From Anaerolineales bacterium (GTDB lineage: Bacteria > Chloroflexota > Anaerolineae > Anaerolineales > Villigracilaceae), in assembly GCA_016932715.1 (NCBI GenBank), contig JAFGCG010000001.1:1-64000 (forward strand): DNA of 64,000 nucleotides, written 5' to 3'. Position 1 is the stretch's first letter. Each line of letters opens with the position of its first letter. The notes beneath the pieces were generated by a model, which was given only the letters and a program-made list of their open reading frames with translations, did no database searches and had not been told where the DNA came from. A program made the translations under genes and the position numbers. Positions 38,535-47,046 of the stretch are shown here, piece by piece.

Positions 38535-39236
38535 ATGAGCGCCGCGCTGGGATTGTATCGTCTGCAACAGGTGGATAGCCGGATCGATCAGATCCAGGCC
38601 CGTTTGAGGACGATTCAGCAAACGCTCGAAAATGACCTGGCACTGCGCTCCGCCCTGGAACGTTACGAGGCGGCGGAGACCAGGTATGGAAACGCCGAAC
38701 GCCTCCTGAAGCTGAGCGAGACCGAGGTCGAGAAACAGCGCATCAAGATCGAACAGACCGAAGCCAGCCTCTACGGAGGGCGGGTCCAGAACCCAAAGGA
38801 ATTACAGGACCTGCAAAAGGACACCGCTTCCCTGAAACGGCACCTGGAAACCCTGGAAGAGCGTGAATTGGAAGCCATGCTCTCGGTCGAAAACCTTGAA
38901 AAAGAGTTGCAGGCAGCCAAAACCGACCTGGAACGTGTCCAATCGAATTTGAAAGAACAGAACCGGGACCTGGCCCAGGAAAGTGAAACCCTCCGCAAAG
39001 AGTTCGAACGGCTGAACTCGGAGCACCAGGCTGTCGTGACAGACATCGCAGCGCAGGCTCTACACACTTATGAAGCGTTGCGCAAGCAAAAGCGCGGTAT
39101 CGCGGTGACAACCGTCGCCGATAGTTCCTGTGAGGCATGCGGCACGACCATCACTCCCTCGCAGCAGCAAAGTGCCCGGTCGACAAGTCAATTGTTCTAC
39201 TGCCCCACCTGCGGACGAATCCTGTATGCAAGCTAA
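38535..39236 (+). CDS. COG1579-type coiled-coil zinc-ribbon protein
   Basis: A 233-residue protein consisting of a long antiparallel coiled coil (about residues 5-185) and a C-terminal zinc ribbon formed by CEACGTTITPS and YCPTCGRILY. It contains GGRVQNPKELQDLQKD, typical of the widely distributed COG1579 family, which is thought to bind nucleic acid but lacks an agreed function. It has its own -10 element and no ribosome site. The NACHT gene follows 40 bases later. Confidence 0.85.
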   Translation: MSAALGLYRLQQVDSRIDQIQARLRTIQQTLENDLALRSALERYEAAETRYGNAERLLKLSETEVEKQRIKIEQTEASLYGGRVQNPKELQDLQKDTASLKRHLETLEERELEAMLSVENLEKELQAAKTDLERVQSNLKEQNRDLAQESETLRKEFERLNSEHQAVVTDIAAQALHTYEALRKQKRGIAVTTVADSSCEACGTTITPSQQQSARSTSQLFYCPTCGRILYAS

Positions 39237-39276
39237 CCGCACCATCGATCCCTCTCCCAATGAGAGAGACGCATAG

Positions 39277-41832
39277 ATGACCATCACTCTTCCGCCTGAT
39301 CCGTTCTCGTTTCTGTTTGGTTTTGCCGTCGGCATCCTGTTTGTGTGGCTTTTGGGCCGCCTCCGCCCCCTGCTTAAGCAGGTACGCGAGAGCGCCAAAG
39401 AACGGCAGCAGGTCGCACAGACGCGCCGGACAACCGGATTGGAGGATAATCACCGGCGGATCACGCTGCGCCGCGCTCAGGGGATGCACCTGGCATCCTC
39501 CCTCTTTTCACTTGATGAAATCCTGCAGGAACCGCGCCTCATCGCTCCACCGCCGCGTGTGGAGCCGGGTGTGATTGGGATCCAGGAAGATATCATTTCG
39601 CAGACACTGCCCCACATGCCGGCCTGGCCCGAACTTGCCGCAATCTACCGTGCGCCCACCCTCGGCGTCGCGGAAGCGATTGCCGGTGGATCGAACATTG
39701 TGATCGTTGGAGCCGCGGGCACGGGAAAAACTGTCGCTCTCGCCCACCTGGCTTCGCTGGCAGCCAATCTCAAGGTCAGGCTGAGCGCGGAGTCGGACCT
39801 GGAGGCAGTTCCCTATCTGTATCACGTCGCCGATCTGCAATTTCCATTTGACGCGACAAAGGACCCGGCGACCAGCATTATCAACGCCGCCGGGGAACAC
39901 GCGCCCATTTTCGACCTGAGACGTTTGCCGGGATTCATCCAGCAGACGCTTAAGAACGGGCAGGCGCTGGTGTTGATCGATGGTTTCGATGAACTCGATC
40001 CACAGGGGCAGTCCAATGTCGTTGACTGGTTCAAGGCTTTGCTGCAAACCTACCCAAAGGTAAGGATCGTAACAACAGGTTGTGTCGATCGGCTCCATGG
40101 CTTGATCAGCCTTGGGTTCAATCCACTGGCATTGATCGGATGGGACACGCCCAAAAATTCCCAATTTATCCAGCAATGGGGAGAACTATGGTCACAGACG
40201 GTTGCCCTGGAAGCCTGGGCACAAACCGGCCCCGAACAGATCGATCCGATCCTGCTCAATACCTGGCTGGCGACGGATAACAGCAATCTGACGCCCCTGG
40301 AGTTGACGCTCAAGGTCTGGGGCGCGTATGCGGGCGACAGCCTGGGTCCGCGCGTGCTGGACGCGATTGCCACTCATGTCCGGCGCATCGCGCCAAGCGG
40401 GACACCGGTCGCGGCGCTCGAACTGCTCGCGATGCAGGTTGTGCTGACTTCGCAGCCGGTCTTCGATCCGCGCCAGGCACGTTCGTGGGTGAAGCAATAC
40501 GACATTGTGGAAGATGATAAACCCCTCGAAAGCGCAGAGACGGACACGGAAACAGAAGAGGGCGAAAAGGCTCCACCAACCGATTCACAAAAAATCAAAA
40601 AATCGAAAGCCAGGGAAGCTGCTCCAAGTTATGGTTTGCTGACTAAAATGGCGGACAGCGGCTTGCTGGTCTCGTACCCGAACAACCGCATGCGTTTCCT
40701 CCATCCGGTTTTGAACGGTTATCTGGCTGGGCAGGCAATTGGGGACAACCATGCGGATGCGACGCTGCTTGCCCTCTCGGACTGGGACGGTAAGACCGTC
40801 GCGCTCCACTATCTGGCCGCGCGCGGCGATGCATCGGCAGTGGCAGATATCATGTTGAAAGAGTCGGAGCTGCCACTTCACAACCGTGTCTTTGCCGTGG
40901 CACGCTGGCTGCGCGATGCCCCCAGAGAGGCAGCCTGGCGCAGCAAAGCCTTTGCAAGTTTACTGGCGATCCTGCAAGCGGAGGGCCAGCCCCTGGGCCT
41001 GCGTGGACAAGCCATGGCGGCATTTGTCACCAGTAATGACCCGGGCGCGGCAACCCTCTTCCGGCAGCTGCTCAGTTCCAGATCGTTCGAACTGATCCCA
41101 CTGGCTGCCCTGGGAAGCGGCGCACTGAAAGATCTAAAGGCAATCGATGCACTGGAGGAATTGATGCAGGCGCCGGTCGGAGCTGTCCGGCGTGCCGTCT
41201 GTATCGCGCTGGTCGCGATTGGAACCGAAAAATCACTGGAAGGGGTAGCGCGTGCGCTGTTACAGGGCGATGAAGACCTGCGACGCGCCGCGGCGGAAGC
41301 CCTGGCAAATGACCCCGCCGAGGGACATGCCATGCTCAAGGAAGGCGCGACCCTGGATGACATTATGCTGCGCCGCGCAGTCGTCCATGGATTGTCACGT
41401 GTCGGGCAACCGTGGGCTGTTGAGATGCTCCAGCATTTACAAGTGGAAGACGACCAGTGGGCGGTCCGTAACCTCGCCAATCAATATCTTGAACAAATGC
41501 AAACCATAGACCCGCGTGTGCCACGTCCCCTCACGACACCTTCGGAAGCTCCCTGGCTGATCGAATTCGCAGGAAAGCAAAAGATGGGTGTTCCACGCGG
41601 CGGACCTGCAACAGATGTACTTCTCAGTGCTTTCAAACTTGGCAGTACGGAAGAGCGGCTCGCGGCACTGCCTTATCTCAAGCGTGCGGCAAATGAAGGC
41701 ATTATCAGCGCGCTTTATCACGCCATGTACGGTGAAGACCCCGAAGTCCGTGAAGCAGCTTACTATGCCATTGAAGAGATTGGCGCCGACGGGTTTAAGC
41801 TCCCCCATCCCAACCAGTTTGGATTAGGCTAA
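39277..41832 (+). CDS. Membrane-anchored NACHT-type STAND ATPase with HEAT repeats
   Basis: An 851-residue protein. One N-terminal helix (FLFGFAVGILFVWLLG) is followed by a NACHT ATPase: Walker A GAAGTGKT at about residues 145-152 and Walker B ALVLIDGFDELDP at about 230-242. A winged-helix-like middle and a charged linker (about residues 415-450) lead to HEAT-like repeats from about 590 to the end, such as LRRAAAEALANDPAEGHAML and DPEVREAAYYAIEEIG. NACHT-repeat proteins act as sensors in defence or signalling; the membrane anchor is an unusual addition and no effector domain is seen. Function here is unknown. Confidence 0.8.
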   Translation: MTITLPPDPFSFLFGFAVGILFVWLLGRLRPLLKQVRESAKERQQVAQTRRTTGLEDNHRRITLRRAQGMHLASSLFSLDEILQEPRLIAPPPRVEPGVIGIQEDIISQTLPHMPAWPELAAIYRAPTLGVAEAIAGGSNIVIVGAAGTGKTVALAHLASLAANLKVRLSAESDLEAVPYLYHVADLQFPFDATKDPATSIINAAGEHAPIFDLRRLPGFIQQTLKNGQALVLIDGFDELDPQGQSNVVDWFKALLQTYPKVRIVTTGCVDRLHGLISLGFNPLALIGWDTPKNSQFIQQWGELWSQTVALEAWAQTGPEQIDPILLNTWLATDNSNLTPLELTLKVWGAYAGDSLGPRVLDAIATHVRRIAPSGTPVAALELLAMQVVLTSQPVFDPRQARSWVKQYDIVEDDKPLESAETDTETEEGEKAPPTDSQKIKKSKAREAAPSYGLLTKMADSGLLVSYPNNRMRFLHPVLNGYLAGQAIGDNHADATLLALSDWDGKTVALHYLAARGDASAVADIMLKESELPLHNRVFAVARWLRDAPREAAWRSKAFASLLAILQAEGQPLGLRGQAMAAFVTSNDPGAATLFRQLLSSRSFELIPLAALGSGALKDLKAIDALEELMQAPVGAVRRAVCIALVAIGTEKSLEGVARALLQGDEDLRRAAAEALANDPAEGHAMLKEGATLDDIMLRRAVVHGLSRVGQPWAVEMLQHLQVEDDQWAVRNLANQYLEQMQTIDPRVPRPLTTPSEAPWLIEFAGKQKMGVPRGGPATDVLLSAFKLGSTEERLAALPYLKRAANEGIISALYHAMYGEDPEVREAAYYAIEEIGADGFKLPHPNQFGLG

Positions 41833-41955
41833 TGCATTTGTCACAGGAAGGCTGGAAGCCCGCGTTCGCCCTGAACGCGCGCTTTGTGCTGAAACAGAAG
41901 TAATCGTAAAAGTTACCAAGAGGAAATCGCGCAAGTTTCGAAGGAGGAGGATGTT

Positions 41956-42633
41956 ATGGTGGATGAATCGTTATTGCTGGCGATCGCTATCCTGGGCGGG
42001 ACAGGCAAAGAGGGAAAAGGTCTCGCGTACCGCTGGGCAAAGGCAGGTTATCGCGTTTTGATCGGTTCACGCTCTTCGGAAAAGGCTGTGAAGGCTGCCT
42101 CCGAAATTATGCAGCTATTGGAAGGTTCCTCTTCCGTGGTCGGCGCCACCAACCTGGAAGCAGCAGAACAGGCGGAGATCGTTGTCATTACCGTGCCCTA
42201 CTCGGCACACCGTGAGACACTGGAAAATGTGAAAGATGCCCTCAAAGGCAAGCTGCTGATCGATGTCACCGTCCCGCTTATCCCGCCAAAGGTAAGCAAG
42301 GTGCAAATGCCCGCCGCGGGATCTGCCACCCAGGAGGCAAAAGAGATCCTTGGCGAGGAGACAGAAGTCGCGGCTGCGTTCCAAAACGTTTCTCATGAAC
42401 TTTTGCTGGGCGAGGAAGAGATCGAATGTGATGTGCTCGTGACGGGTACAAGCAAAAAAGCGCGCGCGGAGGCATTGACGCTTGTCGCCGCCGCCGGGTT
42501 GACAGGCTGGGATGCCGGCACGATCGAGAACTCTGTCGTTGTCGAAGGACTCACCAGCCTGCTCATCAATATCAATAAGCAATACGGCTCCACCCATGCG
42601 GGAATCAAGATCACAGGCGTGCAAAATCAGTAG
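41956..42633 (+). CDS. npdG: NADPH:F420 oxidoreductase
   Basis: A 225-residue Rossmann enzyme that exchanges hydride between NADPH and coenzyme F420. The N-terminal site is AILGGTGKEGKGLAYRW with an NADP-type GSRSSEKA just after, and VITVPYSAHRETL, VTVPLIPPKV and AAFQNVSHELL follow as in NpdG/Fno. GGAGGAGG lies five bases before the ATG. It is the first gene of the F420 island and would connect the F420 pool to NADPH. Confidence 0.9.
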   Translation: MVDESLLLAIAILGGTGKEGKGLAYRWAKAGYRVLIGSRSSEKAVKAASEIMQLLEGSSSVVGATNLEAAEQAEIVVITVPYSAHRETLENVKDALKGKLLIDVTVPLIPPKVSKVQMPAAGSATQEAKEILGEETEVAAAFQNVSHELLLGEEEIECDVLVTGTSKKARAEALTLVAAAGLTGWDAGTIENSVVVEGLTSLLININKQYGSTHAGIKITGVQNQ

Positions 42634-42637
42634 GCAG

Positions 42638-42713
42638 TATTCAGTCGCCGGTAAATTGTTATGTATGCTGTTCGCTGAACACTAACGACTGAACACTGAT
42701 TACTGAGCACTAA
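42638..42713. repeat. Family F words (CTGAACACTRA)
   Basis: CTGAACACTAA, CTGAACACTGA and CTGAGCACTAA are spaced closely, with the reverse AGTATTCAGT on the left. It fills the gap between npdG and cofE and touches the cofE start. Confidence 0.55.
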
Positions 42714-43522
42714 TGTCACTGATACTTACCCCCCTCTCTGGCATCCCTCTCGTCCGCCGCGGCGACAATCTGGCGGATTTTATTGTGAAAGCGCTGGAGG
42801 AAAACGAGATCGCACTGGACGACAATGACATCCTGGTCCTTGCTCAAAAGATCGTTTCCAAATCCGAAGGACGCACCGTCAATCTTGCAGCCGTCACGCC
42901 CTCGCAGCGCGCCATTGACCTCGCCCGACAGACAGACAAAGACGCCCGCGTCGTCGAGCTTATCCTGCGGGAAAGCAGCGAGGTGTTACGCACCCGGCCC
43001 GGGACGATCATTGTCGAACACAGGCTCGGATTCGTGTGTGCGAACGCAGGCATCGATCATTCAAATGTTGCTCCCCCTCTCCCTGAGGGAGACTGCGAAG
43101 CGCTCCGCAAGGAGGGGCCAGGGGTGAGGGCTGAAGAGTGGGTCCTGCTCCTTCCAACAGAGCCGGATCACTCGGCGGAAATGATCCGCAAAGAGATCGA
43201 GTCCCAAACGGGAAAACAAATCGGCATTCTGATCATCGACTCACATGGGCGCGCCTGGCGCAATGGCACCGTTGGCGTTGCGATTGGCATTGCGGGCCTG
43301 CCGGGTCTGCAGGATTTACGCGGCCAGCCGGACCTTTTTGGATTTTCCCTGCGCATTACACAGGTCGGCGTGGCAGATGAACTTGGCGCGGCTGCCTCCC
43401 TGGCGATGGGACAGGCTGCCGAAGGCACGCCGGTCGTCCATGTGCGCGGCTTTCCCTATCCGCTTCGTGAAGCCTCGCTGAAAGAGCTGCTGCGCCCCAA
43501 AGAACAAGATTTGTTCCGCTAA
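42713..43522 (+). CDS. cofE: F420-0:gamma-glutamyl ligase
   Basis: A 269-residue CofE that adds gamma-linked glutamates to F420-0. Landmarks are GIPLVRRGDNLADFI, LVLAQKIVSKSEG, FVCANAGIDHSN, SHGRAWRNGTVGVAIG and DELGAAASLAMGQA. Residues about 120-140 (PPLPEGDCEALRKEGPGVRA) are an extra loop encoded by a palindromic repeat at 43071-43131. Unlike actinobacterial FbiB, no nitroreductase domain is fused, but a separate nitroreductase gene lies three genes downstream. Confidence 0.93.
   Translation: MSLILTPLSGIPLVRRGDNLADFIVKALEENEIALDDNDILVLAQKIVSKSEGRTVNLAAVTPSQRAIDLARQTDKDARVVELILRESSEVLRTRPGTIIVEHRLGFVCANAGIDHSNVAPPLPEGDCEALRKEGPGVRAEEWVLLLPTEPDHSAEMIRKEIESQTGKQIGILIIDSHGRAWRNGTVGVAIGIAGLPGLQDLRGQPDLFGFSLRITQVGVADELGAAASLAMGQAAEGTPVVHVRGFPYPLREASLKELLRPKEQDLFR
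43071..43131. repeat. Family H palindromic repeat inside cofE
   Basis: CCCCTCTCCCTGAGGGAGA begins the element and GGAGGGGCCAGGGGTGAGGG ends it, with GCGAAGCGCTCCGC between. A related CCCTCTCCCAATGAGAGAG lies before the NACHT gene near 39250. Confidence 0.7.
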
Positions 43523-43559
43523 CCCGACACCTGGCACTGACACCTCCTTAAACTCAACA

Positions 43560-43826
43560 ATGGACGAGAAAAGCACAAAAACACTAACAGGAATCTTATG
43601 CACATTTGATACACTTACGAAGTGCCGCAGAAACACTATACAGGATCTTGGAATCCAGCTTGGGATTATTTTCAGTAATATAGAATTTGCTGGAACAAGC
43701 GGTAAACGCGATGCACAGATTAAATTTTTGATCGATTGCACTGAAGAAGATGTTCAGACCATTCGAGATTTTCAGAAAGAAATGCACACACTTTATATTC
43801 CAAACCCAATGGTGGTAATCACATGA
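43560..43826 (+). CDS. Small protein of unknown function, coupled to the PPOX gene
   Basis: An 88-residue product (MDEKSTKTLTGILCTF at the start) with no signal or membrane helix and no recognised domain. The local sequence is clearly more AT-rich than its neighbours. Its TGA overlaps the ATG of the next gene (ATGA at 43823-43826), which supports translation. No ribosome site precedes it. A recently acquired gene is one possibility; a chance open frame is another. Confidence 0.4.
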   Translation: MDEKSTKTLTGILCTFDTLTKCRRNTIQDLGIQLGIIFSNIEFAGTSGKRDAQIKFLIDCTEEDVQTIRDFQKEMHTLYIPNPMVVIT

Positions 43827-44212
43827 GTTTCCCTGAAGACTTTCAAGACCTTCTCACCGATGACTCAAAAGCTTTGCTCTATCTGGCGACCCTCATGCCC
43901 GATGGCTCGCCGCAAGTCACACCCGTCTGGTTTAGCACGGATGGTGAATATATCCTGATCAACACCGCCGAAGGTCGCGCCAAAGATCGCAACATGAAGG
44001 CTCGCCCCAGAGTTGCCATGACCGTTCAAGATCCCAGGAATCCCTACCGATACCTTGGTATGCGCGGCGAAGTAGGCTCTTACACAAGAGAAGGTGCCGA
44101 TGAACATATCAATGCCCTCTCCCTCAAGTATGATGGCAAACCCTACAACATCCCAGCCGGGCAAAAGCGGATCATCTTCCGTATCAAACCAACTCACTTT
44201 GACAAGCATTGA
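43823..44212 (+). CDS. PPOX-class F420-dependent oxidoreductase
   Basis: A 129-residue split-barrel protein of the pyridoxamine oxidase-like superfamily. It shows ALLYLATLMPDGSPQVTPVWF, ILINTAEGRAKDRNM and VAMTVQDPRNPYRYLGMRG, the pattern of F420-binding members such as the Rv1155-like group. Its place inside the F420 island supports F420 rather than FMN as cofactor. The start overlaps the preceding small gene and its end overlaps the nitroreductase, so three genes appear coupled. Confidence 0.88.
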   Translation: MSFPEDFQDLLTDDSKALLYLATLMPDGSPQVTPVWFSTDGEYILINTAEGRAKDRNMKARPRVAMTVQDPRNPYRYLGMRGEVGSYTREGADEHINALSLKYDGKPYNIPAGQKRIIFRIKPTHFDKH

Positions 44213-44807
44213 TCTGCACAAATTCCTGCGGATGCGCCGTTCGATCCGCCGCTTCAAGCCGGACCCGGTGCCTGATTCCGTGATCCAAAACATCCTCTCG
44301 ACCGCGACGTACGCGCCCTCGGCACACAATCGTCAGCCGTGGAGATTCGTGGTAGTGACGGATCTATCCGTCAAAATATGTCTTGCAGAGGCAATGGCGC
44401 AGGATTTTGAACGCGACCTGGTTCGAGACGGTGTCCCCCCTGAGAAAATACAAACCCAAGTCAAACGTTCGCGAGAACGGCTCACCTCCGCGCCGGTCGC
44501 GATCCTGTTGTGCCTCGACATGAGCGAAATGGATTCCTATCCTGACGAAAAGCGCCAGCAAGCCGAGCGGATGATGGCAATCCAATCCGTGGCTGCGGCG
44601 GGATTGCAATTACTGCTCGCGGCGCACGTCGAAGGCTTGGGCGGGGTCTGGGTTTGTTCGCCCCTGTTTGCGCCGGAGACGATCCAGAAGACGCTGGATT
44701 TATCGGAGAAGTGGGAACCACAGGCTATGTTCTATGTTGGCTATCCGGATGAATCACCAAAGAACAAAGAGATGAAAGATTTGGATAGTTTGGTCAAAAT
44801 GTTATGA
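44199..44807 (+). CDS. Nitroreductase family FMN enzyme in the F420 cluster
   Basis: A 202-residue nitroreductase-fold protein with RMRRSIRRFKPDPVP, the FMN-binding APSAHNRQPWRFVVV and GGVWVCSPLFAP. The likely start is the TTG at 44199, which overlaps the PPOX gene by 14 bases; no ATG lies between it and the first conserved motif. It resembles the C-terminal domain that actinobacterial FbiB carries to reduce dehydro-F420-0. Its setting suggests the same role as a separate protein. A general nitroreductase is the alternative. Confidence 0.78.
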   Translation: MTSIDLHKFLRMRRSIRRFKPDPVPDSVIQNILSTATYAPSAHNRQPWRFVVVTDLSVKICLAEAMAQDFERDLVRDGVPPEKIQTQVKRSRERLTSAPVAILLCLDMSEMDSYPDEKRQQAERMMAIQSVAAAGLQLLLAAHVEGLGGVWVCSPLFAPETIQKTLDLSEKWEPQAMFYVGYPDESPKNKEMKDLDSLVKML

Positions 44808-44834
44808 TGGTGGACCGTGGACAGTAGACCGTGT
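44808..44834. repeat. Family B words after the nitroreductase
   Basis: GGTGGACCGTGG and ACAGTAGACCGTG form two related words, matching those at 45283-45315 on the opposite strand and at 24198-24251. Confidence 0.5.
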
Positions 44835-44864
44835 TTTTAGGCAAAGACGCATATAGGAGGTGAA

Positions 44865-45275
44865 ATGTCTTTCAAATTTGAACAACTGGACGTTTGGAAT
44901 ATGTCGCTCGATTATTCTGATTCGATTTACGAATTAGCAGAAAAACTTCCGGAAAGTGAACGCTTCAATCTAAAATCACAAATCACTCGCGCGGCAACAT
45001 CCATTTCTTTGAATATTGCAGAAGGGTCAACGGGGCAAAGCGACCCCGAACAGAGCCGCTTTCTGAGTATGGCAATTCGCTCTTTGATTGAAACAGTGGC
45101 TTGTCAGAGACTTATCACTCGCCGAAAATATGTAAGCGAGAAAGCCCTTATGGAGCATCTAGATCTGCAAGCACAGGAACTCGCCAAGCGCCTTCATGCG
45201 TTCCGTAGATCACTAACAAAATCTAGTAGGTTTATCGGTGAAGAACAACCCGCATATGGCACAGATCAACTCTGA
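44865..45275 (+). CDS. Four-helix-bundle (S23/IVP-type) protein
   Basis: A 136-residue protein of the four helix bundle family first noted in 23S rRNA intervening sequences. It has FEQLDVWNMSLDYSDSIYELAEKLP, LKSQITRAATSISLNIAEGS and SMAIRSLIETVACQ. Such proteins are common as single genes and their function is unknown. AGGAGG precedes the ATG. Its 3' end overlaps the start of cofD by 20 bases; it seems inserted in the F420 operon rather than part of the pathway. Confidence 0.88.
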   Translation: MSFKFEQLDVWNMSLDYSDSIYELAEKLPESERFNLKSQITRAATSISLNIAEGSTGQSDPEQSRFLSMAIRSLIETVACQRLITRRKYVSEKALMEHLDLQAQELAKRLHAFRRSLTKSSRFIGEEQPAYGTDQL

Positions 45276-46224
45276 AAGTACTGTCCTTCGTCCATCGTCT
45301 ACCGTCCACCGTCGTATCGTTGCTCTCGCGGGCGGCGTCGGTGGCGCGAAGTTTGCCCACGGGCTCGCTCAGATTCTCCCGCCTGAAGACCTGACGGTCA
45401 TTGTCAATACCGGCGATGACTTCGAGCATTACGGTTTGTACATCTGTCCTGACCTGGATACGGTCTGCTATACACTGGCAGGATTAGCCAACCCCGAAAC
45501 AGGCTGGGGGCGCGTGGACGAAACGTGGAATGTCATCGAGAACGCCTCGAAACTTGGCGGACCGGATTGGTTCCGTTTGGGCGACCGGGATCTGGGAACG
45601 CACCTCGAGCGGACGCGGCGCTTGAAAGAGGGGCAAACATTATCGCAAATTACAAAAGACTTTTGTAAAGCCTGGGGAGTTGAACAGACAATCCTGCCCA
45701 TGTCGGACCAGCCGGTGCGAACGATTGTCGAAACGGAGGCAGGCGATCTCGCGTTTCAGGAATATTTCGTACACCGTCGCTGTGAGCCGCGCGTGAAAGG
45801 CTTCCGATTCGAAGGGGTCGATTTGGCGGAACCCGCTCCGGGGGCGCGCGAAGCGCTCCAGGCCGCGGATGCAGTCATCCTTTGCCCGTCAAATCCCTGG
45901 GTGAGCATCGATCCAATCCTGCGAGTTATCAAAAAAGTAAAGAAGCCTGTCGTTGCAATCTCCCCCATCCTTGGCGGGCAAACAGTCAAGGGTCCGGCGG
46001 CGAAGATGTTCCGCGAGCTGGGCTTCAAGCCATCTGCGCTGGCTGTTGCAAATCATTATTGCGATCTGATAAGCGGGTTTGTGCTGGACAAGATTGATGA
46101 GCAATTGAAAGGAGATATAGGTATAAACATGAGTACAATGGTAACCAACACATTGATGAAGGATCTGAACGATAGAAGCCGACTGGCTCAGGATGTACTA
46201 CACTTCATCGAGGCTGAGCTATGA
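45256..46224 (+). CDS. cofD: 2-phospho-L-lactate transferase CofD
   Basis: A 322-residue enzyme that joins the activated lactyl-type donor to FO, giving F420-0 or dehydro-F420-0. It shows ALAGGVGGAKFAHGL, IVNTGDDFEHYGLYICPDLDTV, GWGRVDETW, LSQITKDFCKAWG and CPSNPWVSIDPIL. The first ~20 residues before RRIVALAGG (TVLRPSSTVH) are encoded by family B repeat words, so the native start may have been altered by the insertion. GTG at 45238 is an alternative. It overlaps cofC by the ATGA at 46221. Confidence 0.93.
   Translation: MAQINSESTVLRPSSTVHRRIVALAGGVGGAKFAHGLAQILPPEDLTVIVNTGDDFEHYGLYICPDLDTVCYTLAGLANPETGWGRVDETWNVIENASKLGGPDWFRLGDRDLGTHLERTRRLKEGQTLSQITKDFCKAWGVEQTILPMSDQPVRTIVETEAGDLAFQEYFVHRRCEPRVKGFRFEGVDLAEPAPGAREALQAADAVILCPSNPWVSIDPILRVIKKVKKPVVAISPILGGQTVKGPAAKMFRELGFKPSALAVANHYCDLISGFVLDKIDEQLKGDIGINMSTMVTNTLMKDLNDRSRLAQDVLHFIEAEL
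45283..45315. repeat. Family B words in the cofD N-terminus
   Basis: GTCCTTCGTCCATCGTC and TACCGTCCACCGTCG are coding here. They correspond to the reverse of words at 44808-44834, so the four-helix-bundle gene is flanked by inverted copies. Confidence 0.6.
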
Positions 46225-46832
46225 CACTTTGGGCAATTGTCCCCGTAAAGCCTTTACGACGCGGCAAGTCGCGTTTGGCTGGCACCTTGTCTGAAGACGA
46301 GAGAACAAATCTCAATCGCTCACTGTTACAAAATACACTCAAGACCCTTTCGGAATTGAAAGAAGTGGAAGAGGTTTTGGTCATTAGCCGCGATCCACAT
46401 GCACTGACGATTGCGCGCAATTACGGCGCGCGGACCGTTCGCGAAGACGGTCAGCCGGAATTGAATACGGCATTGAAGCGCGCCACGGTCGTTGCCCAGG
46501 TCTATGCCACCGGTGCGATCCTGATCCTGCCCGCTGACCTGCCATTGATCACCGCCGAGGATGTCCGCGCCCTGATCGAGCGCGCCGGCGAACCGCCGAC
46601 GGTGGTCATCGCCCCGGACAGGCATGGGACCGGCACGAATGCGCTGCTGATCTCCCCTTCAGGTCTGATCGAATATGATTTTGGCGAGAACTCCTTCCAG
46701 CGTCACTGCCAGCGCGCCAGGGAAGCCGGCGCCCGGCTCAAGGTCGTCAACCTCCCATCGCTTGGGTTGGATCTGGATCTCCCAGAGGATCTTGAACTGG
46801 TACGGCAGTTCGAACTGCCGGCAATTCCATAG
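46221..46832 (+). CDS. cofC: 2-phospholactate/PEP guanylyltransferase CofC
   Basis: A 203-residue nucleotidyltransferase that activates 2-phospholactate, PEP or a related acid for CofD. It has the N-terminal WAIVPVKPLRRGKSRLAG, LPADLPLITAEDV and IAPDRHGTGTNALLISP, and ends LDLDLPEDLELV. Which acid is used cannot be decided from sequence; the neighbouring nitroreductase would fit a PEP route through dehydro-F420. It is the last gene before a strong terminator. Confidence 0.92.
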   Translation: MTLWAIVPVKPLRRGKSRLAGTLSEDERTNLNRSLLQNTLKTLSELKEVEEVLVISRDPHALTIARNYGARTVREDGQPELNTALKRATVVAQVYATGAILILPADLPLITAEDVRALIERAGEPPTVVIAPDRHGTGTNALLISPSGLIEYDFGENSFQRHCQRAREAGARLKVVNLPSLGLDLDLPEDLELVRQFELPAIP

Positions 46833-46852
46833 GTAGTGGCATTTCAAACCTC

Positions 46853-46890
46853 AACTCTCCCAATGGCTCTTCCGTTTGGGAGAGTTTTTT
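46853..46890 (+). terminator. Terminator of the F420 biosynthesis genes
   Basis: AACTCTCCCAA pairs with TTTGGGAGAGTT (one offset) and is followed by six Ts, about 20 bases after cofC. Confidence 0.88.
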
Positions 46891-47046
46891 ATAGGTGCAC
46901 CAGGACTTTGCAAAGAACACTCAAAGCCTGAGGGCTGGTCTCGTAAGATGAAGAGTTGACTATAATATTGAACGGTTAGGCTGGTGACAGCCATTTTTAT
47001 CATTTGGCAATGGACAGGAACGAGTCCCCCGGCGAAAGGATTGAAC

